Part shown: positions 7,801 through 8,738 of the stretch, in pieces
Layout of the letters: every line of letters begins with the position of its first letter
Position numbering within the stretch: the first letter of the stretch is position 1
NCBI GenBank assembly: GCA_900767325.1
Contig: CAAFYT010000071.1
Span: 1 to 8,738, forward strand
Length of the DNA: 8,738 bases
Source: Kiritimatiellia bacterium
Lineage (GTDB): Bacteria > Verrucomicrobiota > Kiritimatiellia > RFP12 > UBA1067
Direction of reading: 5' to 3'
Notes under the pieces: generated by a model
Database searches by the model: none
Seen by the model: only the letters and a program-made list of their open reading frames with translations
What the model was told of the DNA's origin: nothing
Translations under genes and position numbers: made by a program

Positions 7801-8738
7801 GGCGAACGGCTCGTCAAATTCGAATGTCGTGGTGTTCTCCATCGTCACCGTGACCGAACGCGAAGGGTCAACGTCTTCGAGATCGGGATGGTAGTTGATG
7901 TCGCTCGTCTTGACAAGCCCGCCGACATTACTCGCATCAACCGAAATCTCGACCGGCGGAACGCTCTTGTCGACAACCTGCGCCGCCGCGATGGCGGATG
8001 TGCGCGCCCAATAGTGGATCTCGAAGGTTCCCGTGCAGTTCTCGATCTTGATCGCGTTGACGCCGAAAGCCGCCGTTGGTTGGCAACGCGTGCCCCACAT
8101 GCTCGAGAGTTTGATCACATCGTTGTTCTTATCCTCCGAATTCGCCGAAAGCCCCGTATCGCCCTCCACGCTCAGGATGCCGTCCTCCCCCGGCGCGTAG
8201 TAGTGCGAAGCCGTAAAGCTCGCATTTCCGCTCGTCACGCGGATCGGATCGAAGCCAGTCGGCGTAACACCCTCCACCTTAGGATGACCGTAGTCCTCCG
8301 CCGTGGCCTGATCAGTTCCGCCCTGGAAGTAGAGGATCACGTCATACGAACTGAACGGAATCTTCTCGATCTTGAACCACCCGGGAATGCAACTGCGATC
8401 GCGATTCGACGCCCAGCAGGTCATATACGCATACAGCGGATCAACGGTCGGTGTGTCGCTCTTATTCCAATAGGCCCAGTTGCTACCCTGCATCGAGTAG
8501 ACGGTCGCCGTCACGGAGTTGGGCAAGGTGACCTCCGAGCCGGAAGTGATGTTGAACGCCTTCGAACCCGTGACAGAAGCCGTGCCGCCGCCTGGCTTGC
8601 CGATCGTCAGCCATGCGCTGGACGGAATCTTCACCTCCTTCGAGGCGAGGGTCTGCTGATCCTGCGAGATCGCCGTTCCGTCCTGGAAGACATTGATGTT
8701 GATTACGTCCCCCGCCGAAGCGAAAGCCGAAGCACCAA
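1888..8738 (-). CDS. Giant secreted PATR-repeat and LamG-like surface protein, 5' end outside the window
   Basis: At least 2282 residues, stop TAA at 1890-1888, frame open through the right edge. The first visible residues, GASAFASA followed by GDVININ, look like the end of a Sec signal peptide with an Ala-X-Ala cleavage site, so the true start lies just beyond 8738. Counting from the internal GTG codon at 8634: a duplicated N-terminal domain (about -25 to 215 and 323-516); PATR-type repeats (643-677, 768-799, 871-900, and a weaker one at 2097-2130); an unassigned beta-rich stretch (900-1134); a LamG-like domain ending ERKAIEDYLVAKW (about 1135-1314); a second LamG-like domain (about 1521-1752); and a beta-rich tail ending ASGTMIFLR. 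The chain is acidic, rich in Gly, Thr, Ser and Val, and low in Arg. I see no autotransporter barrel, PEP-CTERM, LPXTG or catalytic motif. It is likely an extracellular adhesin or glycan-binding protein; that role and the means of crossing or attaching to the outer membrane are inference. It has its own terminator downstream. Confidence 0.9.
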   Translation of the reverse strand, partial: GASAFASAGDVININVFQDGTAISQDQQTLASKEVKIPSSAWLTIGKPGGGTASVTGSKAFNITSGSEVTLPNSVTATVYSMQGSNWAYWNKSDTPTVDPLYAYMTCWASNRDRSCIPGWFKIEKIPFSSYDVILYFQGGTDQATAEDYGHPKVEGVTPTGFDPIRVTSGNASFTASHYYAPGEDGILSVEGDTGLSANSEDKNNDVIKLSSMWGTRCQPTAAFGVNAIKIENCTGTFEIHYWARTSAIAAAQVVDKSVPPVEISVDASNVGGLVKTSDINYHPDLEDVDPSRSVTVTMENTTTFEFDEPFAFAGLKVILDGDLLLKGASEPSDFEKYDFSGVTGKVTYGWLPEKGCLVAINFDSGAGKLGDEEPCGIAGIEAPGKGWNNTTAVTGSLKAKIYNSSLGAMLPNATISATWAAKEFWAYGTGVQQGYLKGYLDDGAHDGVDGATITLSNIPFETYDLYVICATDTGSTSFRPVTVNGTSYYAGSDGLATSGTSNWGHTLKPTPILGENVIRFSGLTDTTLKIQGGNKSGARGGIAAIILLGPVDEPARATIWGDTDWSGIDWEEGRAPEMGTPVELTIAGNATLTIEEGELEFAVGKISLLGGANEEGEPFAFTIADNGGLGCASIDSSSFEGTATLASARAFNVAFGATGFTYEYDGEDELESESISGSGTFVKTGSGTLLVNFGQSFAGAITVAEGTLKAQEGATYAFGNTTAITVRQDATLDYNGMIGNVQPSITLDGGILKNSRVNIATSQMMIHSITLTADSTIDAETNFGSVSRGYNEAFIDLGGFTLTKTGAGTYYLIHTTVSGEGKISVAEGTLMSGDQSNGSEMGEDATLEIAGGALDLNKPLTVGTLKLVGTEEGVSMTGTAELTILKGLSFESDYDLTYARGLSGEIAVEQRGKGKLTIAGDTSHYTGTLTIYGDPIAGALVALPADFKGLYNVQCTFHPDKLPIPGKIDPNSYGMIQLPESFVFGEIGFLADGQPAVPAGIGILDSEGEDVTDKIEIRDANVMYLPLEAITKVMEVAKRMDVGNQPLAFDSTGGAAFKNPIPNLGAGEAMLTTTGDCLILAGEPTISIEFFGQYPVGTKFALMAANVMPEGFAFVKKLPIGTEGDFSIEGNTVVFTVTKSLYADMKDLLGEAKLHFDAALPETVEFADGSAEKVYGWANLGTAGGAAQCVDMENPFYSTAEKRPCLDFGTTWSGRDLVFERANDLVTVIEVVDIEQDYYAWLLGDLDTAAQGEGTTNFSRGANGEYGDAESAKFHEVWCNGESVSWSNDVIRTGFRVITMEMSESSCADCFAEGLGGRKLYELMAFNRTLTIEERKAIEDYLVAKWHLLNVGEVAGEESWSEIKWKLGDYEEDAPSKVTAVEDATLTFDEAVKNQEIVLDKREGVTFNLVVTSETDFTPTMSIPSGTTLTVEGNEMPDDPFVYTGLVTVQEGGTLVANGFIDFVQGIAGDGLVVIENGGFNIGESRSLAFKFLDASAELAVTESIKDDGVAFIRLAEESVVPKVVLTDGTGAIREAKVDVVSGGIRISYDTDVSGKVCLYDWTFDNGEDKGNGLKSVGQYENELTWDNNHSAADGFVEDPSFTYGTALKTLTTPYFPDNANILYPDEWTCMVAGIVPNQNEGAFITFGTKNAGWIGLIAGTSENEVLVVYCLGQGVSRPVAEYHYKVLSTMTVPNARKASHCYLFVKTADNHVKVYLDGTYWNENTAEGIAFGPKLQIGSIHGNPANSGVVQVKDVEGTSIQAVRIFEGVLGNNAIRTLANEFPYHSENEFAREFTAAEETWVAADAWTKTSTGEMAEIPDDGAALDISIADGVETVVTVDLPNDQSYENISFSTSPYTPGSLMLKPGEGGIVAENAGQTEIDAPVTIEYGAMSISGGPTTITDNGHITFDYTDYPVAMVYETTTIPLTGIVLERDDSKVTIKLPAAVGKRTVSGGYDETLKRYCMTIDVQAHQLTVKEGTTLVTNDTVFTDEDGQDALHESPNDVLIIPYGVETAVDSAITIPFASEIRGAGTLVCDGEHPTTWSFAGEDWTGTVWIKNVPSETDTFVGGWNFGSYRNANSKVKLTNVQGWLALSVNQGSLELEDGPNGEAALNVVDSSGGYSYAFDALTGSGTFNYSTKANSTCQAFIKDVSEFTGALTSKASTHPTDGSATTGRPIYIADAAVEGGATMQSKITVADGKTIRSGCGWEAEHAAFGATLNIIGQDGDIVIAGLVEEPTELPETITLNGEQVEGLKLVYEAGTLRVAVPQKASGTMIFLR
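2245..2346 (-). repeat. PATR-like repeat 4, near the C-terminus
   Basis: Reads LTGSGTFNYSTKANSTCQAF, then EFTGALTSK. It keeps the L-x-G-S-G-T-F entry and the F-T-G-A-L strand, but the central Lys-Thr-Gly is lost. It shows that beta-helix-like structure resumes after the two LamG-like domains. Confidence 0.5.
3235..3336 (-). repeat. Linker-strand motif, copy 3, weak (after LamG-like domain 2)
   Basis: Reads ETWVAADAWTKTSTGEMAEI, then AALDISIADG. Position and strand layout agree with copies 1 and 2, but only the paired Trp and the acidic turn are shared, so homology is uncertain. Confidence 0.3.
3379..4074 (-). other. LamG-like (concanavalin A-like) domain 2
   Basis: Roughly residues 1521-1752. 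It opens KVCLYDWTFDNGEDKG, continues with WTCMVAGIVPNQ and WIGLIAGTSENEVLVVY, then the typical HCYLFVKTADNHVKVYLDG strand pair, LQIGSIHG, and the close IQAVRIFEGVLGNNAIRTLA. The order 'ligand-free Y-x-D-G, then I-G, then A-V-R-I-F-x-x-V-L' is that of LamG/pentraxin-type jelly rolls. It lacks the ER-YL-KW ending of domain 1, so the two belong to different subtypes. Confidence 0.75.
4564..4656 (-). repeat. Linker-strand motif, copy 2 (after LamG-like domain 1)
   Basis: Reads WSEIKWKLGDYEEDAPSK, then TAVEDATLTFDE. It matches copy 1 in the W-S-x-I-x-W entry, the acidic Pro-containing turn and the A-T-L-T strand. Confidence 0.5.
4693..5232 (-). other. LamG-like (concanavalin A-like) domain 1
   Basis: Roughly residues 1135-1314 from the GTG. 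It includes PCLDFGTTWSGRDLVFE, a strand-rich middle and the ending RKLYELMAFNRTLTIEERKA followed by IEDYLVAKWH. The ending closely follows the 'IAE-x-hydrophobic-x-Y/F-x-R-x-L-x-x-x-ER-x-x-(I/V)E-x-YL-x-x-KW' close of LamG-like domains in exoproteins. Ligand unknown; these folds typically bind glycans or proteins. Confidence 0.7.
5935..6024 (-). repeat. PATR-like repeat 3, degenerate
   Basis: Reads AVEQRGKGKLTIAGD, then YTGTLTIYG. The core G-x-G-K-L-T-I and the Y-T-G-T-L-T-I strand fit the family, but Q-R-G-K-G replaces K-T-G-x-G. Confidence 0.65.
6238..6333 (-). repeat. PATR-type repeat 2
   Basis: Reads LTKTGAGTYYLIHTTVSGEG followed by KISVAEGTL. It keeps the K-T-G-x-G-T core and the V-A-E-G-T-L end of repeat 1, about 90 residues further on. 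Confidence 0.8.
6604..6708 (-). repeat. PATR-type (autotransporter-associated beta strand) repeat 1
   Basis: Reads SGSGTFVKTGSGTLLVN, then SFAGAITVAEGTLKA. The pattern G-x-G-x-hydrophobic-x-K-x-G-x-G-x-L ... G-x-I/T-V-x-x-G-T-L is the hallmark of the passenger-domain repeat that stacks into a beta-helix. This is the best copy in the protein. Confidence 0.85.
6934..7059 (-). repeat. Linker-strand motif, copy 1 (opens the PATR region)
   Basis: Reads IWGDTDWSGIDWEEG, then PVELTIAGNATLTIEEGELE. A W-S-x-I-x-W element is followed by an acidic turn and an 'x-A-T-L-T-I/F' strand. The same layout appears at 4564-4656 and, weakly, at 3235-3336, each time just after a globular domain, so it may mark the joint between a globular domain and a beta-helix stretch. 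Confidence 0.5.
7087..7668 (-). repeat. N-terminal domain, copy 2 (protein-level duplication)
   Basis: This begins CLVAINFDSGAGKL with a WNN motif and contains NATISATWAAKEFWAY, NIPFETYDLYVICATDT, FRPVTVNGTSYYAGSDGL and a closing strand TTLKIQGG followed by GIAAIILLG. The order and spacing match copy 1 while the sequence is strongly diverged, so the duplication is old. Domains with an 'INF ... AG ... WNN ... IPF..YD.Y' layout are familiar to me from large planctomycete and verrucomicrobial exoproteins, but I cannot give an accession. Confidence 0.6.
7990..8712 (-). repeat. N-terminal domain, copy 1 (protein-level duplication)
   Basis: This starts with GDVININVF at the mature N-terminus. Landmarks shared with copy 2 in the same order are: an INV/INF opening strand; SVTATVYS followed by SNWAYW; KIPFSSYDVILYF; FDPIRVTSGNASF followed by HYYAPGEDGIL; and an IKIENCTGTFEIHYW-type closing strand. 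Copy 1 has four Cys (residues 73, 82, 184, 200 from the GTG) that copy 2 lacks at these places, so it may hold disulfides. Predicted all-beta, probably a jelly-roll or carbohydrate-binding-like fold, with no family name I can assign. Confidence 0.6.
8713..8738 (-). other. C-terminal end of a signal peptide, cleavage after AFASA
   Basis: The eight codons at the right edge read GASAFASA and are followed by GDVININVF, which begins the first domain much as LVAINF begins its second copy. Small residues at -3 and -1 (Ala-Ser-Ala) fit signal peptidase I. The charged start and hydrophobic core are outside the window, so the call rests on the cleavage region alone. Confidence 0.7.

Noticed and set aside
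8632..8634. GTG as the start of the giant gene
   Set aside because: The frame stays open for 34 more codons to the window edge, those codons contain a signal-peptide cleavage site and the first strand of the repeated domain, and the only SD-like string overlaps the GTG itself.

Overview
The window holds two protein genes, both on the minus strand, and one compact control region between them. The DNA is GC-rich, with C/G-ending codons in both genes. The pairing of a single-chain PurL with a giant secreted protein carrying autotransporter-associated beta-strand (PATR-type) repeats and LamG-like folds suggests a PVC-superphylum bacterium, perhaps Kiritimatiellota or Verrucomicrobiota from a gut or sediment. 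That assignment is an inference from protein style; nothing in the window (no rRNA, no marker phylogeny) proves it.

Reading in the direction of transcription (right to left): from 8738 to 1888 runs one uninterrupted frame of 2282 residues whose true start lies beyond the right edge. The first visible residues end in a classic Ala-X-Ala signal-peptidase site. The mature chain has two divergent copies of a roughly 200-240 residue domain at its front, then PATR-type repeats, a beta-rich stretch, a LamG-like domain ending in an ER-x-E-YL-x-KW signature, a second LamG-like domain, and a long beta-rich C-terminal part with no recognisable anchor. It looks like a surface or secreted adhesin or glycan-binding protein, with no visible catalytic domain.

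From 1887 to 1770 the 118-base gap contains a perfect 16-bp hairpin with a following T-run (terminator of the giant gene). Its T-run directly overlaps an extended -10 promoter (TGGTATAAT) for the next gene, followed by a short leader with a strong Shine-Dalgarno site, a small inverted repeat and an overlapping three-codon reading frame.

From 1769 to 1 is the first 589 codons of purL, the purine-pathway FGAM synthase; the rest lies beyond the left edge. The two genes are not an operon in any functional sense: the terminator and new promoter separate them.

No tRNA, rRNA, CRISPR array, insertion sequence or phage gene was seen. Very long reading frames exist on the plus strand, but they are antisense shadows of the two real genes. 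I see no convincing new multi-gene system here; the most notable object is the giant modular surface protein and its internally duplicated, unnamed N-terminal domain.
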